Shown one piece after another: positions 1-10,176 of a DNA stretch of 64,000 nucleotides. How positions within the stretch are numbered: the stretch's first letter is position 1; the number at the start of each line of letters is the position of its first letter. The position numbers and the translations under genes were made by a program. The stretch is from contig JANXZF010000138.1 in the NCBI GenBank assembly GCA_025355665.1, positions 52,232 to 116,231 on the forward strand, given 5' to 3'. This DNA comes from Actinomycetes bacterium. Its GTDB lineage: Bacteria; Actinomycetota; Actinomycetes; Nanopelagicales; Nanopelagicaceae. A model generated the notes under the pieces. That model made no database searches and was not told the DNA's origin. It was given only the letters and a program-made list of their open reading frames with translations.

Positions 1-1310
1 GTGAAATGATCTTTTCAAGTCTCCTAAAGAGCTCTTGTTTTAGTGAGAGTTCTTCGAATATCGCCTCTACGATGAAATCAGATCCGGCATATGCGCTTTG
101 ATCGGTGGAGCCTGTTACGAGACTCTTAAGCCGACCTGCGGCGTCTGGTGCCATCCGGTTTTTCTCAACTAGTTTGTCGATTTCGGTATGAACCCAAGCA
201 ACACCTTTATCAACTCGTTCTTGATCCAGATCAGTCATGACAACTGGGCACTTGAGGTTTCGCACCATAATCCAGGCAATCTGCGAGGCCATCAAACCGG
301 CACCGACAATTCCAACTTTTGCCACTTTGCGTGCAAGGGCGGGCTTTGGCGCGCCTTCAACTTTTTTGCGTTTCTTCTGAATCAAATTGAACGCATATAA
401 AGATGCACGAAGTTCATCGCTCATTGTCAGATCGGCAAGGGTTTGATCTTCAGCATCAAAGCCAGTCGACGGCGGCGTTGTTCGCGAGGCCGCTATGAGT
501 TCGAGAGCTTTACGCGGCGCGGCGATATCCGCACCGCCATATTTCTTCTGAGCGGCTGCCTTGCCTGCCGCGATTGCTTTATCCCAGTTGGGGTCATCCG
601 AATAATCTGCACGATCGATTTTCTTGCTTCCCTTGAGAACACTCGCCGCGAATGCCGCTGACCTTTCGAGGAAGTCGGCTGGTTCAAAGACTGCATCCAC
701 TACGCCGAGCGATAGCGCATCTTTTGCTCTTAACATTGTGTTGTTGTTGAGCGGATTCAAGACGATCACCTGTACTGCGCGCTCTGGACCAATCAACTTT
801 GGCAGGAGATACGCCCCGCCCCAACCGGGTACCAATCCCAGGAATACTTCGGGCAGACCCGCCATTGCGGTCGTGGCCATGGTTCGGTATGTGCAATGAA
901 GTCCAACCTCGAGTCCGCCGCCCAGTGCAAGGCCGTTGATGAATGCAAAGGTTGGAATATCCATTTCACCGAGTCGGCGAAATACATCGTGTCCCAATTT
1001 GCCGATGGCGACCGCCTGCTCGTGCGAAGCAAGGTGGGCTAAGCCGGTGAGGTCGGCACCGGCAGCGAAAATAAACGGCTTTCCAGTGATCGCAATGGCC
1101 GATGGCTTGCGCGACGCCGCTTCGGTGATGGCCGCATCTAGGCTCTGCAGAGACGCAACACCGAATGTGTTTGGTCGATTGAAATCAAGTCCATTGTCCA
1201 AAGTGATGAGCGCGAGGTTTCCATCAAATTCGAAAGGCTCTAAGGAAATATTGCGAACGAAGGATTTGGTGACTACCTCTTCTGGTGCCCCTTCAAGTTG
1301 AGTAGTCATT
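1..1310 (-). CDS. fadB: 3-hydroxyacyl-CoA dehydrogenase / enoyl-CoA hydratase fusion (fatty-acid oxidation alpha subunit), C-terminus outside window
   Basis: Open minus frame from ATG at 1310 to the window edge. Reads MTTQLEGAPEEVV..., with crotonase motif NGLALGGGLEVGLHC and Rossmann motif KVGIVGAGLMASQIAW. Sits 3' of a thiolase. Confidence 0.85.
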
Positions 1311-1311
1311 C

Positions 1312-2499
1312 CTATTCATCTCCGTTCCAGTTTGGGTTTTCCCAGATGACGCTGCCACCCATTCCAAGTCCGATGCACATTGTGGTGAGACCAAAACGAA
1401 CTTCAGGATGTTCTTCGAAACCTCTTGCAAGATTGAGCATCAGACGAACGCCAGATGATGCCAGTGGGTGTCCGACCGCAATTGCACCGCCGTAAAGATT
1501 TACCCGAGGGTCGTCATCTGCAATTCCAAAGTGATCAAGGAATGAAAGCACTTGAATTGCAAAGGCCTCATTGATTTCGAAAAGTCCAATGTCGGAAATA
1601 TCTAATCCCGCTTTCTTGAGTGCTTTGTGCGTTGAAGGCACAGGTCCATATCCCATGATTTCTGGTTCGACCCCGGCGAAGGCAAAGGTGACAAGGCGTG
1701 CCTTAATGGGCATGCCGAGCTCGAGTGCACGATCTTCGCTAGCCAAGAGTGCAGCAGTTGCACCGTCGTTGAGACCGGCCGAATTTCCGGCGCTCACTCG
1801 ACCTGCAGCTCTAAACGGTGTCTTCAACGCGGAGAGGGCTTCAAGAGTTGTAGTCGGTCGTGGTGGTTCGTCGGCGGTTGCGATGCCCCAGCCAAATTCA
1901 GAACTCCGAGTGGCAACAGGAATTAGATCGCGCTGAATTCCTCCGTTTTCGTAAGCCCTTGCCGTTTTCAATTGTGAATTAAGCGCATATTTGTCGGCCC
2001 GTTCGCGAGTCAGATGGGGAAAGCGATCATGAAGTCTTTCGGCAGTGTTTCCCATTGCAAGCGCATCGGTTTCAACAATCTTCTCGGCAAGGTAGCGAGG
2101 ATTGGGATCAAATAAATGACCGATCGGATGGTTACCCATGTGCTCGACTCCGCCTGCAATAGCCAAGTCGTAAGCTCCCATGGCAATGGCCCCTGAAATC
2201 GTTGTCACGGCTGTCATGGCTCCTGCGCACCAACGGTCGATCGAATATCCCGGAACCGTATTGGGAAGTCCGGCCAACAAGGCCACGCTTCGCCCAATAT
2301 TCATGCCCTGATCCCCAGTTTGCGTCGCCGCAGCAATGGCCACGTCATCAATTTCGCTCAGGTTGAGCAGGGGATTTCTCTCGATCAGGCCCCTGAGGAC
2401 TCTGACCATGATGTCATCGGCCCGCGTTTCGGCATAGAGGCTTCCAGCTTTTCCAAACGGCGATCTGACGGCATCGACTAGGACAACTGAGCGCGACAT
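1312..2499 (-). CDS. fadA: acetyl-CoA acyltransferase (thiolase)
   Basis: MSRSVVLVDAVRSPFGK..., DRWCAGAMTAV, NEAFA, GGAIAVGHPLASSG, CIGLGMGGS. Start moved to the internal ATG at 2499. Confidence 0.9.
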   Translation of the reverse strand: MSRSVVLVDAVRSPFGKAGSLYAETRADDIMVRVLRGLIERNPLLNLSEIDDVAIAAATQTGDQGMNIGRSVALLAGLPNTVPGYSIDRWCAGAMTAVTTISGAIAMGAYDLAIAGGVEHMGNHPIGHLFDPNPRYLAEKIVETDALAMGNTAERLHDRFPHLTRERADKYALNSQLKTARAYENGGIQRDLIPVATRSSEFGWGIATADEPPRPTTTLEALSALKTPFRAAGRVSAGNSAGLNDGATAALLASEDRALELGMPIKARLVTFAFAGVEPEIMGYGPVPSTHKALKKAGLDISDIGLFEINEAFAIQVLSFLDHFGIADDDPRVNLYGGAIAVGHPLASSGVRLMLNLARGFEEHPEVRFGLTTMCIGLGMGGSVIWENPNWNGDE

Positions 2500-2572
2500 A
2501 GATAATTCCTTCTTCTGGAATGCACTTGAGTGTAGAAGGTTACCCGTCAGTAGGAGAATGCGATACAGCAAC

Positions 2573-3391
2573 TCAAGCGGGTTTGGTCACTCGCGTCATC
2601 GAACTTGATAGGTAGCGTGACAAGACAGCAGTGAGATAGATCGCCCACGCGCCAACTTGGAGCCAGCTCATGGTTGTGGCAAAGCCGATTGAACCGCTCA
2701 GGACGCTAGCAATGAAGGAATCGGGGGCCATCCAGGAATCGATGTTCCATGCCCGACTCGTCGCACCTGGTAACCAGCCGGCACTTTGCAAATCACCCAA
2801 GCCGTTCGCAAGAACGCCGGCGGCAACGATGATCAGAGCAACTCCAGTGATCTTAAAGAACTTGGCAAGATTGAATGAGATCGCACGACGATAGATAAGG
2901 AATCCAAGGCCAACAGCTGATGCAAGCCCTAAGACCAGGCCGATGGACGGGGCAAGGGAAGTCTTGACCGTGCTGAAATTTGTGTAGATAAACAAGGCTG
3001 TTTCTAATCCTTCGCGGGCGACCGCAACGAAAGCGGTGACGCCCATCGCCAGAGAGCCTACGTGCACGGCGTGGTCTACTTTGTTTTCCAGTTCGTGGCG
3101 CATGTTCTGCGCGGTGCGTTTCATCCAAAAGACCATCCATGTCACCAAGGCGACGGCGGCAACGGCCAAACTGCCAGCGAATATTTCCTCTCCGTGCGCT
3201 CCGAGTTGGTGGGAGGTAAAACTTAAGATCGCGCCCAGGCCAAGGCTCAGCAGGAGGGCGAGGGTGACGCCAATCCATAATGGTCGGCGAAGGTGATTCC
3301 TATTCGTCTTGATCAGATAGGCCATCAATATTCCGACGATGAGCGCGGCTTCCAGGCCCTCGCGCAGGGCGATTATGAAGGTGCTCAACAC
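2573..3391 (-). CDS. efeU: FTR1-family iron permease (EfeU-like)
   Basis: Two REGLE motifs (ALREGLEAALIVG and VAREGLETALF) in a multi-TM protein. Confidence 0.85.
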   Translation of the reverse strand: MLSTFIIALREGLEAALIVGILMAYLIKTNRNHLRRPLWIGVTLALLLSLGLGAILSFTSHQLGAHGEEIFAGSLAVAAVALVTWMVFWMKRTAQNMRHELENKVDHAVHVGSLAMGVTAFVAVAREGLETALFIYTNFSTVKTSLAPSIGLVLGLASAVGLGFLIYRRAISFNLAKFFKITGVALIIVAAGVLANGLGDLQSAGWLPGATSRAWNIDSWMAPDSFIASVLSGSIGFATTMSWLQVGAWAIYLTAVLSRYLSSSMTRVTKPA

Positions 3392-3463
3392 GCGCTCAAT
3401 CTAGAACCTAGGGGTTAATTTCGCAACTCTAGTGTTGCGTAATTGGTCACATGAGTTAGAGCT

Positions 3464-3910
3464 TCACTCAAGTTGAATTCGGTACTGAACCTTTCCCGAG
3501 ACCTCGGTGTAGGTGTCATAAAGTCTTCGTGCGACTTCATTTGTCGCGTCCGTATTCCAGTAGATCCGACTTGACCCTTCGTTTCTTGCAATTTCAAAAA
3601 CCGCATCGATCAATTCTCTGCCTAGTCCTTTACCGCGCGTCGTGGGGGAGACATACAAATCTTCTAGATAGCAATAATTCTTCCGCGCCCACGTTGAATT
3701 CTGGAATGAATAGTGAGCGATTCCCAAAACTTCGCCGGCGGACCCAGCGACGAATCCATAGGAATTGAAATTTGGGTCTAGAAGTCGTTCCCATGCCAAT
3801 TGAATTAGTTCCTCGCTCAGTTCGATCTTGTAAAAATCTAGGTAGCCATGGAAGAGAATTTCCCAACTCGCTTTGTCCCTGGGTTCAACCGGGCGTATTT
3901 GGAATGTCAT
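3464..3910 (-). CDS. GNAT-family N-acetyltransferase
   Basis: LEDLYVSPTTRGKGLGRELIDAVFEIARNEG (GNAT motif A). Confidence 0.85.
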   Translation of the reverse strand: MTFQIRPVEPRDKASWEILFHGYLDFYKIELSEELIQLAWERLLDPNFNSYGFVAGSAGEVLGIAHYSFQNSTWARKNYCYLEDLYVSPTTRGKGLGRELIDAVFEIARNEGSSRIYWNTDATNEVARRLYDTYTEVSGKVQYRIQLE

Positions 3911-4039
3911 CCAGTGAGGGTATCAATTCATGGCCTGGTGGGCGCCGCATTAATAGATTGACCAGTCAATAATTTCGCGGCGTGATGAATGGAACGAGAA
4001 AGTAGGTCCCGAATCCAGCCATTCCCATAAGATCGCCAG

Positions 4040-5098
4040 ATGAAGAGAATTCGTCGGTTCCTTTGTTGGATTCCGATGTTGGCTATTTTGCTTTCCTCAT
4101 GCAGCATTCTGCCTTCTTCGAACTCCAAGGCTTTTCACCCGACGGGGAAATATGCGATTAGTCCGCAATTTAATTTCGCCGGCGATTTTGTGAACGGCCT
4201 CGCATTAGTGGATACCAAGACAGGTTGGGGCTTCATTAATAAGTCAGGCAAATTTGTGATAAATCCCAACTTCAATGTGGGCGGTGTTTTTTCTGATGGA
4301 CTTGCCCTTGCGGGAGATAGTCGCACCACCCTTTGGGGCTACATCAACACCTTAGGCAGATACGTGATTAGTCCACAATTTAGGACAGCTGGGAATTTCT
4401 CTGAAGGGCTAGCGGTCGCAGGAAATGACAACCTTTTCGGCTTCATTGATAAATCTGGAAAGTATGTCATTCCACGTCTATTCGATGGTGCGGATAATTT
4501 TTCTGGTGGATTTGCGGCTGTAAAAGTCGGACAGAAATACGGTTTTATCGACAAGCACGGAAAATACCTAGTTATGCCAAAGTTCAACGGAGCGGGAAGA
4601 TTTCATGATGGGCTAGCGGCCATCGAAGTTGGATCGAAGTGGGGATTCATTGATGCAGCGGGGAAGTACGCCATCGAACCTCAATTCAAGCACGTAAAGG
4701 GCGCTGGACCCTGCTGCGAGTTCGCCGAAGGTTTTGCTGACGGTTTGGCAGCGGTTTCGAATGACGGAGCCAACTGGGGTTATGTAGAGAAGACTGGAAA
4801 GTTTGTCATCAAACCCCAAGTTCGTTTTGGAGAAGATTTTGTCGATGGGCTTTCGGTAGTTAATAATGGAGCGAGCGCGTCCTTCATCAACAAGCAAGGA
4901 AAGCAAGTAATCCGAACTCACTACATGTATGCAAGATCCTTTGCTAATGGCTTCGCCCCCGTGGGAAATGGAGCAAAATGGGGATACATCGACCGAAACG
5001 GAAAGACGGTAGTCGCTCCAAAGTTCGACCAGGCCGAGAGCTTTGTTGAGGGTTTAGCGGCCGTCGCCGTCGGAACAAAGTGGGGTTACATTGCTTAA
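4040..5098 (+). CDS. WG-repeat lipoprotein
   Basis: Lipobox-like signal (MLAILLSSCS), then about eight WGFI(D/N)..GKYVI.PQF repeats. Confidence 0.85.
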   Translation: MKRIRRFLCWIPMLAILLSSCSILPSSNSKAFHPTGKYAISPQFNFAGDFVNGLALVDTKTGWGFINKSGKFVINPNFNVGGVFSDGLALAGDSRTTLWGYINTLGRYVISPQFRTAGNFSEGLAVAGNDNLFGFIDKSGKYVIPRLFDGADNFSGGFAAVKVGQKYGFIDKHGKYLVMPKFNGAGRFHDGLAAIEVGSKWGFIDAAGKYAIEPQFKHVKGAGPCCEFAEGFADGLAAVSNDGANWGYVEKTGKFVIKPQVRFGEDFVDGLSVVNNGASASFINKQGKQVIRTHYMYARSFANGFAPVGNGAKWGYIDRNGKTVVAPKFDQAESFVEGLAAVAVGTKWGYIA

Positions 5099-5144
5099 CT
5101 TGAGCCTGTTGAGGTCTCACTGGTACCTCTGCTGAAAATTCGAA

Positions 5145-5582
5145 CTAGCTCTGGGAAGCCGCTTCAATCGCACTCGCTATCTGGCGTTCACCAGAATCTC
5201 CCCAACCGAGCAATGTATTTGCCTGAGTCGGAGGAATCCAAAGTCTTACGTATGTCCTTCCGGTGATTGGATCGGCCTTGCTCGGAAAGATTTCATCTAA
5301 CTGGCAAACCAATCTCACCTGAGCGAACTCCTCGATTCCTGTGACGAGTTGATATCCGAGAAAGTTAATGGTCTTGATCGATACTTGGACTTCTTCTTTA
5401 ATTTCCCGAATAAGAGTCTGGACTGTGCTCTCACCGTATTCCGGTCTTCCGCCTGGGAGATTGAATATTCCATCATCGTCCAAAATGAGAATTCGTCCGC
5501 CATGATCAAAGATGAATCCATAGACTTGTCTGATCTCCAAACCTTCAGGAACGTCAGACTCGAACCATTTGTAGTTAGTCAC
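5145..5582 (-). CDS. Nudix hydrolase
   Basis: Nudix box GGRPEYGESTVQTLIREIKEEVQV. Likely GTG start at 5582, overlapping the rnd stop. Confidence 0.85.
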   Translation of the reverse strand: MTNYKWFESDVPEGLEIRQVYGFIFDHGGRILILDDDGIFNLPGGRPEYGESTVQTLIREIKEEVQVSIKTINFLGYQLVTGIEEFAQVRLVCQLDEIFPSKADPITGRTYVRLWIPPTQANTLLGWGDSGERQIASAIEAASQS

Positions 5583-6882
5583 GTTCAACTTCCTCGGTGG
5601 CGATAACGATTGGTTTGCGTTCAAGCAAAGCTGCGGCGATCAAGGGTCCAACAATCCCAGCCTGCCAGTGCCTTGCTCCTTGTTCAATCAGACTGGATAT
5701 AACTCCATCTATATCCAATTTCATCGTGGCACCCTCCGGTGAATTCCAGCAAAGTCGGCGCACTAGATCTGGTGAGATGAGATTTTCTGGCGGGATGGAT
5801 AGTTCTTCGGCTTTGGCCTCGATAGTGGCACGCGCGTGGGAGAGGGGGGCAAATTTTGCCGGGAATTTGTCGCGCCAGATCTTGACGGGTGGCATTGAAT
5901 CGGATTCAGCGCGTAATTGGGGCCAGTGGCTTTCGGGAACAGCAATTCCTGTTCGGATTGCCCCAAGCCATTGAGCGGTGTGTTCAAACCAACGAGATCG
6001 GGCGCCAATCGGGCGCAGCGCCTTCTCCATATCCGCACGGGTCTTTGGGACATGTATCGCCAATTCCAAGAGTGCGGCATCGGAGAGGAACTTTCCTGGA
6101 GCGAGATCTGCTTCTCGTGCCAATGTGTCGCGTTCGTGCCACAAGGTTTTGATGATGGCCAGTTGATCGCGTCGCCTTATTTTGTGGATACCAGACGCCC
6201 TTCGCCACGGTTCCTTTCGTGGAGCGGAGGGTGGGGATTGGAGGATGGCAGCGAATTCTTCCATTGCCCAACCCAATTTTCCTTGTGCTTCAAGTAGTTC
6301 GCTTATCTTTGAACGAAGTTCGACAAGCAGTTCAACATCGAGTGCGGCGTATGTCAACCACTCATCCGGTAGAGGGCGGGATGACCAATCGACCGCGCTG
6401 TGTTCCTTGGCGAGGGAAATTCCGAGAAGACTTTCCACGAGAGCGCCTAATCCAACGCGAGGCAGGCCGGCGATACGTCCGCCCAATTCTGTGTCGAACA
6501 AGGTGGAGGGGTTGAGACCAACTTCGCGGAGACAGGGAAGATCTTGAGTACTTGCATGCAAAATTACTTCATCGGTGCGAAGTAGGTCATTGAGTTCTCG
6601 GAACAAAGGATGAACTTCGAATGGATTTTGTTGGTGAAAGGGGATCGGGTCGATGAGGTGCAAACCACCGCCAGTGCGTTTGATTTGAATCAGATATGCC
6701 CGTGGGCTGTATTTGTATCCCGATGCGCGCTCGGCGTCGATTGCGAACGCACCGGTGCCTGCCTCCAGCATCTCGATTGCATTGCTGAGTTCCTCTTCCG
6801 TTGTTATTAGCGGCGGTGTTCCTCCGACAGGTTGAAGGAGCGGCGTTGGGGCATTGCCCTCTTCAAGGATCGGCTCACTCAT
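5575..6882 (-). CDS. rnd: ribonuclease D (3'-5' exonuclease plus HRDC)
   Basis: FAIDAERASGYKYSPRAYLIQI, HASTQDLPCL, TYAALDVELLVEL DEDD exonuclease motifs. HRDC region RRRDQLAIIKTLWHERD. Confidence 0.88.
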   Translation of the reverse strand: MSEPILEEGNAPTPLLQPVGGTPPLITTEEELSNAIEMLEAGTGAFAIDAERASGYKYSPRAYLIQIKRTGGGLHLIDPIPFHQQNPFEVHPLFRELNDLLRTDEVILHASTQDLPCLREVGLNPSTLFDTELGGRIAGLPRVGLGALVESLLGISLAKEHSAVDWSSRPLPDEWLTYAALDVELLVELRSKISELLEAQGKLGWAMEEFAAILQSPPSAPRKEPWRRASGIHKIRRRDQLAIIKTLWHERDTLAREADLAPGKFLSDAALLELAIHVPKTRADMEKALRPIGARSRWFEHTAQWLGAIRTGIAVPESHWPQLRAESDSMPPVKIWRDKFPAKFAPLSHARATIEAKAEELSIPPENLISPDLVRRLCWNSPEGATMKLDIDGVISSLIEQGARHWQAGIVGPLIAAALLERKPIVIATEEVERD

Positions 6883-6885
6883 TGA

Positions 6886-7551
6886 TTAGTGTCGGTCACG
6901 ATTATTTGAATTGACCTTGGGATTGATCGCAGAGACACCGTCGGGAATTGGCGCAAGACCCGACAATTCGGCAAGGAGTGTGCACCAACCTTCGATATGC
7001 GACCGGATATCTTCTGGAGTCTTTATCATCGGAGTCCACGATGCGCGAATTTCAATTTCTGCCTCATCACTTTTCGGAGAAAGCTTCCCGAATGAGGCGC
7101 TTGCGACTCTCGTGACAGTTCCGCTTGCCGCGACAAATTTGCATCCAGCAAGACTTAGAGATTCAAGGAGCCAATTCCAGCCAACTTCAGGAAGAAGCGG
7201 ATCTTCTTGCATGACGACGTCGACATCAGCGCGGACGTAAGTCACGCAGCGGAATTCGCCTTCCCATGTGTCCTGTCCTCCGGGTTCATGAAGAAGCACG
7301 AACCGCCCAGATGCGATTTCATCTTCGTCATCACCAAGAAGCCCGTTGCTTACATCTGCCGAAAATGCATAAGCAAACGCTGCTAATTTTTGGGGAGCAG
7401 GGACTTCCTCGAGGAGAATTTCGGCACGCGGATGATAAGTACGCAAGACGTCAGAAACTTTTGCGAAACCCTTTGCGTCCACTACCTCAATGTATGGATA
7501 TTCCTTTGTTAAAGGTGGGAGGCAGGGCGGTAACCTACTGCACGTGGCCAT
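6886..7551 (-). CDS. DUF3000-like protein
   Basis: WEGEFRCVTYVRADVD...; position next to rnd is typical of actinobacteria. N-terminal start uncertain. Confidence 0.65.
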   Translation of the reverse strand: MATCSRLPPCLPPLTKEYPYIEVVDAKGFAKVSDVLRTYHPRAEILLEEVPAPQKLAAFAYAFSADVSNGLLGDDEDEIASGRFVLLHEPGGQDTWEGEFRCVTYVRADVDVVMQEDPLLPEVGWNWLLESLSLAGCKFVAASGTVTRVASASFGKLSPKSDEAEIEIRASWTPMIKTPEDIRSHIEGWCTLLAELSGLAPIPDGVSAINPKVNSNNRDRH

Positions 7552-8380
7552 CTTCCTAGCTCTTTTCTCATCGTTGTTATGGGGGAGTTCGGATTTTGAA
7601 GGCGGTCGGTTGGCAAAGCGATTGCCCGCAATTGCAGTTACTGGAGTCTCTCAAGCGTTCGGATTGATCTTTGGACTGGTGCTCGTTGTGTCCACGGGGC
7701 AGTGGAAGGCACCGGCTTTTGGGCACCATGGATATTTCTTCCCTGCTCTAGTCGCAGGAGTGACTGGATACATCGGACTTGCGTTGCTTTATGCAGGACT
7801 GGCCAGCGGTCGTATGGGCGTTGTCTCGCCGATCAGTTCTCTTTGCGCAATCATTCCGATAACGGTTGCACTCATAACTGGCGAACACGTTCCGTATCTC
7901 AAGGGAATAGGCATCGCCATTGCCCTCACCGGAGCATTCTGTGCAAGCGGGCCAGAGGTATCTCAGGGTTTGCCACTTCGGCCGGTACTTCTCGCATTTG
8001 GTGCAGCGGTTGGTTTTGGCACCGCGCTTACATTCATGGCAAAAGGCTCCGTCTCCAGCGCATTGATGACGATGGTGATGATGAGAATCACAACGCTCGT
8101 TATCTCATGTTCTATCGCTTTGAAATATCGAGGAGTTGGGGGAATTCAAAAATCAGATCTCCCGAAATTGGTGTACGTCGGTATGGCAGATTTTTCTGCC
8201 AACGTTCTTCTAGGAATTGCATCGACGCACGGCCTAGTTTCGGTCGTGATGGTGTTGGGCTCGCTCTTCCCGATCATGACTGCCGTACTTGCTTTCAAGA
8301 TATTGCACGAACGCCTTCATCGAATCCAGTATGTCGGGATAGTTCTGGCCGTACTTGGAGTGGCAGTTATCTCGGCTTGA
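7544..8380 (+). CDS. EamA/DMT-family transporter
   Basis: About 10 TM helices, GSSDFEGGRLAKR..., C-terminal GIVLAVLGVAVIS. GTG start at 7544 preceded by TAACCT. Confidence 0.75.
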   Translation: MAIFLALFSSLLWGSSDFEGGRLAKRLPAIAVTGVSQAFGLIFGLVLVVSTGQWKAPAFGHHGYFFPALVAGVTGYIGLALLYAGLASGRMGVVSPISSLCAIIPITVALITGEHVPYLKGIGIAIALTGAFCASGPEVSQGLPLRPVLLAFGAAVGFGTALTFMAKGSVSSALMTMVMMRITTLVISCSIALKYRGVGGIQKSDLPKLVYVGMADFSANVLLGIASTHGLVSVVMVLGSLFPIMTAVLAFKILHERLHRIQYVGIVLAVLGVAVISA

Positions 8381-8876
8381 TCATCGGCCTTGTGCACGTG
8401 TAAAAAATCGTTTCAACGACCAATTCTTCCTCGACTTTCTCGAAGAACTTGAGCAACTGCTCGCGGTTAATCTTGTTCTCGCCGCCCGTCTTAGGTGAGA
8501 TGCTGAGTTCCAGTTGCGAAATCGCACCAGCCGCGAGAAGTTCGGAGATCATGGAGATCCCGCCTTCGATGGAAACGGTAGGACCGAATTCTTTTTTCAC
8601 CCGCTCAATCGCCTCGGTCGCTGGCATCATCCACCAGTGCGCTTTTGGATTGACGTCTAGAAGGCCCGGACGCGAGTGCGAGATGATTACGAGAGGAACC
8701 GGGGTTGTTTTGTAGCCATCTGCCTTTGCCGTCCTTCCTCCGACGATAATCACGTCGCAAAGCCTTCGTCTGGCTAAGAAGCGCTCACGGTCAATGGGGG
8801 TGGAGATGGCCGCCGAATTACCTCGCAAGCTGCTTGAACCGTCGGCGCCGAGCACGAGGGACGCGATCACAGCCAT
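8367..8876 (-). CDS. RibD C-terminal / pyrimidine reductase-like protein
   Basis: IVGGRTAKADGYKTTPVPLVIISHS..., VSIEGGISMISELLAAGAISQLELSISP. Confidence 0.7.
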   Translation of the reverse strand: MAVIASLVLGADGSSSLRGNSAAISTPIDRERFLARRRLCDVIIVGGRTAKADGYKTTPVPLVIISHSRPGLLDVNPKAHWWMMPATEAIERVKKEFGPTVSIEGGISMISELLAAGAISQLELSISPKTGGENKINREQLLKFFEKVEEELVVETIFYTCTRPMIKPR

Positions 8877-8926
8877 GCTGGAACTCTAACCCGTGAGATG
8901 TCAGTGGCCATGGCTACCGTTCGTCC

Positions 8927-9103
8927 ATGATCATCGATTGCGACACCTGCGTTGTGCGAGAGATTGCCTGCAAGGACTGCGTTGTGACATTTCTCCTCGC
9001 CCCGATTGAAGACGTGAGCGACAAGACGGCAGATGCCATCGAATTGCTCTCCTCGCGCGGGATTGTGCCCCCAATGCGCTTTCAGAGGGCTATTCAAGGC
9101 TAA
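8927..9103 (+). CDS. small conserved-looking protein with two CxxC knuckles (58 aa)
   Basis: Manual translation MIIDCDTCVVREIACKDCVVTFLLAPIEDVSDKTADAIELLSSRGIVPPMRFQRAIQG. Below the ORF-track cutoff. Confidence 0.7.
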   Translation: MIIDCDTCVVREIACKDCVVTFLLAPIEDVSDKTADAIELLSSRGIVPPMRFQRAIQG

Positions 9104-9165
9104 ATCCAAGGTTTGACACCCTAAATTGGGTTGAGTCGAAAGCCAAGCCCCGTTAGCCTGACCAG

Positions 9166-10176
9166 ATGAAATTCGCTGGGGTGATGAGGGTTTGTCTTGC
9201 CCTCACGATCTTCGTCGGAATTTCGGTAGCACCGGCCAGCGCGGCTCCTTCGTTGCGCGATGTCCAACGCCAGATCGTCCAACTTCAGGAGCAGGCAGCC
9301 GCATCGGCCGAAGGTGCCCAGGCGGCCAAAGTGCAACTCGACCAGCTCACCCGCACCTTGACCGGAATCCGCCAACAGGCAGCGGTACAAGGAAAAACGG
9401 TTACTCAACTTCGTAGATCCCTAGGCGCCATCGCCATAACCCAGTACCAATCCGGGGGGCTGAGTCAGAGCTTGGAACTTCTATTCTCCTCCGATCCGAC
9501 TTTGTATCTCTCTGCCGCTGGATCGTTAGATGCGATTACACGTCGCAAGTCCCTTCAGCTCCACCAATATGCGGCGGCTCGCCAGAGACTCGATGCCACG
9601 ACTATGACGGTTAACGACAAGTTGTCATTAGTGAGGGCGACGCAGGCTCGTTTGGCGGCGCAGACAGCGCTAGCCAATTCAAAATTGAAGCAGGTGGAGA
9701 CGTTGCTGGCTAAATTGAAGCAGGCTGACCGAATTCGACTTGCCAAACTCAACGACCAAGCAAATGCTCAAGATCAAAAATCTTCGCTGGCATTCGCCAA
9801 AACAGCCGGAGGAGTATCGGGCAGAGCAGGAATTGCCATTCGCTTTGCGCTTAAGCAAATCGGTGATCGATATGTATTTGGCGCTGCTGGGATGATCTAT
9901 TGGGATTGTTCCGGGCTCACCATGCGCGCATATCAAGCGGCCGGTGTTTCACTTCCTCACTCGGCGGCGGCTCAATCAAACTACGGCCGAAGAGTTCCGC
10001 TTAATCAATTGCAACCTGGCGACATTGTCTTTTTTGGCTCGCCGATCGGGCATAATGGAATTTACTTGGGCGGAGGCAAAATGGTTGATGCACCCCACAC
10101 CGGCGCTCGCGTGCGAGTTGAATCATTCGGCGCCTGGTTTGGATCGGAACGGCTAGTAGCTGCCCGCCGTTTCTAA
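9166..10176 (+). CDS. NlpC/P60-family peptidoglycan endopeptidase with coiled-coil N-terminus
   Basis: Signal peptide, coiled coil, YWDCSGLTMRAYQAAGVSLPHSAAAQ..., GHNGIYLGGGKMVDAPH (Cys/His catalytic motifs). Confidence 0.9.
   Translation: MKFAGVMRVCLALTIFVGISVAPASAAPSLRDVQRQIVQLQEQAAASAEGAQAAKVQLDQLTRTLTGIRQQAAVQGKTVTQLRRSLGAIAITQYQSGGLSQSLELLFSSDPTLYLSAAGSLDAITRRKSLQLHQYAAARQRLDATTMTVNDKLSLVRATQARLAAQTALANSKLKQVETLLAKLKQADRIRLAKLNDQANAQDQKSSLAFAKTAGGVSGRAGIAIRFALKQIGDRYVFGAAGMIYWDCSGLTMRAYQAAGVSLPHSAAAQSNYGRRVPLNQLQPGDIVFFGSPIGHNGIYLGGGKMVDAPHTGARVRVESFGAWFGSERLVAARRF

Noticed and set aside
1-1300. Several short plus-strand ORFs (188-400, 443-661, 936-1301)
   Set aside because: Antisense to the clear fadB-like frame; no recognisable domains.
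9104-9165. c-di-AMP (ydaO-type) riboswitch before the NlpC/P60 gene
   Set aside because: Only about 60 nt available and the gene appears leaderless (TAGCCT-N6-ATG).
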